This document shows, piece after piece, positions 5,223 to 6,442 of a DNA stretch of 6,442 bases. A model generated the notes under the pieces. That model had not been told where the DNA came from, did not search any database, and saw only the letters and a list, made by a program, of their open reading frames with translations. Each line of letters opens with the position of its first letter. The first letter of the stretch is position 1. Origin of the DNA: Ignavibacteriales bacterium (lineage in GTDB: Bacteria > Bacteroidota > Ignavibacteria > Ignavibacteriales > Melioribacteraceae); contig JACKAB010000018.1 in NCBI GenBank assembly GCA_020635285.1, positions 1-6,442 on the forward strand, written 5' to 3'. The translations under genes were made by a program, and so were the position numbers.

Positions 5223-6442
5223 ATGCGCCTCATTGTAATACTACTTTTCTTTTCGATTTCAGTTTATGCTCAATATTATGTCTCACCAGATGGAGATGTT
5301 AATAATATTGGCAGCATTTCACAACCTCTTAAAACAATTAAGAAAGCTTTTGATAAAATTAAAGTAAGTGGTGATACAATATTTTTGCGAGAAGGAATTT
5401 ATGACCAAAGTATTCCTTTGGAACCTCCGGTTTCTGGAAGTGAAGATCAGTATAAATATTTAATTGCTTATGAAAATGAACATCCTGTTATTGATTTTAT
5501 TGGTCAAGCATACTCAAGCTCAAATAGAGGTTTAAAACTAACAAGAGATTACTGGAAGATAAAAGGAATTGAAATTAAGAATGCCGGTGATAATGGAATT
5601 CATATTTCCGGTCATTATAATATTGTAGAAAATTGCAGCCTACATCACAATAAAGATACTGGTTTGCAAATTAGTAATGGCGGATCATACAATCAAATAA
5701 TTAATTGTGATTCATACTTAAATTACGATCCTGGAACACATGGAGAAAATGCCGATGGCTTTGCGCCTAAGCTGGACATAGGTCCGGGAAATTATTTTAA
5801 AAATTGTAGAGCATATTTAAATTCTGATGATGGCTGGGATTGTTATGAAGGACAAAACCAGATAATAATAGATAGCTGTTGGGCATTTCATAATGGTTAT
5901 AATATTTGGGGTGATAGTTCATTCCAAGGTGATGGAAACGGTTTTAAACTTGGTGGAAATTATATAACCGCTTTTCATATTATAAGGAATTCAATAGCTT
6001 TTGATAATGTGAGCAAGGGTTTTGATCAAAACCATAATACCGGTGGAATTACAGTTTACAATTGCACAGGCTGGAGAAATGGAACAAATTTTTCATTTAA
6101 CGAAAATCCAACTGATAGCGTTCATATACTTAAAAATAATTTATCATTTCAAGGTAGTGTAAACATTGCTTCAACTAGTGAGATGGAAAAAAATAGCTGG
6201 AATGGATTTACTGTTTCTGCTAATGATTTTAAAAGTTTAGATACATCCCTTGCAACAATTGCGAGAGATGAAAATTTCAAATTATTACAAACAGATTTTC
6301 TCAGGTTGGCATCAGCAAGTTCACTAATCAATTCAGGCGTAGATGTTGGGATTCCTTTTTTAGAAACTGCACCAGATTTAGGAGCATTCGAGTTTGATGG
6401 AATTTCTACTTCTGCTAAAAATATTTCGGCTAAAACAAATGA
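5223..6442 (+). CDS. Pectate/rhamnogalacturonan lyase, polysaccharide lyase family 9 (3' end cut by window edge)
   Basis: The frame is open from the ATG to the edge: 406 codons plus two bases of the next, with no stop. Residues 1-16 are a short signal peptide (MRLIVILLFFSISVYA/Q). YYVSPDGD...GSISQPLKTIKKA (18-42) is the usual N-terminal cap and first coil of secreted beta-helix lyases. The core matches PL9: AGDNGIHISG (121), DTGLQISNGG (145), ENADGFAPKL (175), NSDDGWDCYEG (200), GDGNGFKLGG (236), KGFDQNHNTGGITVYN (265). Putative Ca2+ ligands are D178, D202, D203 and D206, and the catalytic base is K242. These are separated exactly as Asp209, Asp233, Asp234, Asp237 and Lys273 of Dickeya Pel9A (as I recall that structure), so the enzyme should be active by beta-elimination on galacturonan-containing backbone. 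Some PL9 members cleave rhamnogalacturonan I, which would suit the CE12 neighbour. The helix ends near PDLGAFEF (384-391); ISTSAKNISAKTN begins a linker, probably to a T9SS tail outside the window. It is separated from the upstream operon by a strong terminator. Confidence 0.92.
   Translation, partial: MRLIVILLFFSISVYAQYYVSPDGDVNNIGSISQPLKTIKKAFDKIKVSGDTIFLREGIYDQSIPLEPPVSGSEDQYKYLIAYENEHPVIDFIGQAYSSSNRGLKLTRDYWKIKGIEIKNAGDNGIHISGHYNIVENCSLHHNKDTGLQISNGGSYNQIINCDSYLNYDPGTHGENADGFAPKLDIGPGNYFKNCRAYLNSDDGWDCYEGQNQIIIDSCWAFHNGYNIWGDSSFQGDGNGFKLGGNYITAFHIIRNSIAFDNVSKGFDQNHNTGGITVYNCTGWRNGTNFSFNENPTDSVHILKNNLSFQGSVNIASTSEMEKNSWNGFTVSANDFKSLDTSLATIARDENFKLLQTDFLRLASASSLINSGVDVGIPFLETAPDLGAFEFDGISTSAKNISAKTN

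Noticed and set aside
6149..6331. 60-codon minus-strand open frame inside the PL9 gene
   Set aside because: It is antisense to the continuous PL9 frame, which carries family motifs on both sides.
1..6442. CRISPR array, tRNA/rRNA genes, insertion sequences or phage genes
   Set aside because: I saw no regularly spaced repeats, cloverleaf-like sequence, transposase motifs or terminal inverted repeats on either strand; the window is accounted for by four protein genes and their spacers.

Overview
The window is an AT-rich stretch that looks like a small pectin-degradation locus from a Bacteroidota-related bacterium, most likely the Ignavibacteria/Melioribacter group. The lineage call rests on the type A type IX secretion (T9SS) C-terminal tail of the second complete gene, whose QNYPNPFNPTT...YSIP signature is very common in Ignavibacteria. 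Gram-negative surface machinery (a TonB-dependent receptor and signal peptides) and low-GC codon use agree with this. The lineage is an inference from protein style, not from a marker gene.

Layout. Positions 1-172 (minus strand) hold the first 57 codons of a CE12-type SGNH rhamnogalacturonan acetylesterase that runs off the left edge. Positions 173-338 are a divergent regulatory region with two or three spaced CG-centred operator-like sites. Positions 339-3338 (plus) encode a 999-residue TonB-dependent receptor with an N-terminal carboxypeptidase-regulatory-like domain. After a 96-bp gap containing a duplicated Shine-Dalgarno element, 3435-5135 (plus) encodes a 566-residue secreted right-handed beta-helix protein with a T9SS tail and no family I can name with certainty. 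A strong rho-independent terminator lies at 5157-5198. From 5223 to the right edge (plus) an open frame of 406 codons encodes a PL9-family pectate/rhamnogalacturonan lyase with its whole catalytic set; it is cut by the window end.

How they fit together (inference): the PL9 lyase cleaves the pectin backbone outside the cell, the CE12 esterase removes acetyl groups that would block backbone cleavage, the beta-helix protein is a surface or secreted pectin-active or pectin-binding protein, and the receptor imports the oligosaccharides using TonB energy. No SusD-like lipoprotein is encoded next to the receptor, so this is not a canonical SusC/SusD pair; the beta-helix gene occupies the position where susD would be expected. 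The pair of operator-like sites between the divergent acetylesterase and receptor genes suggests joint control by a LacI-type regulator encoded elsewhere.
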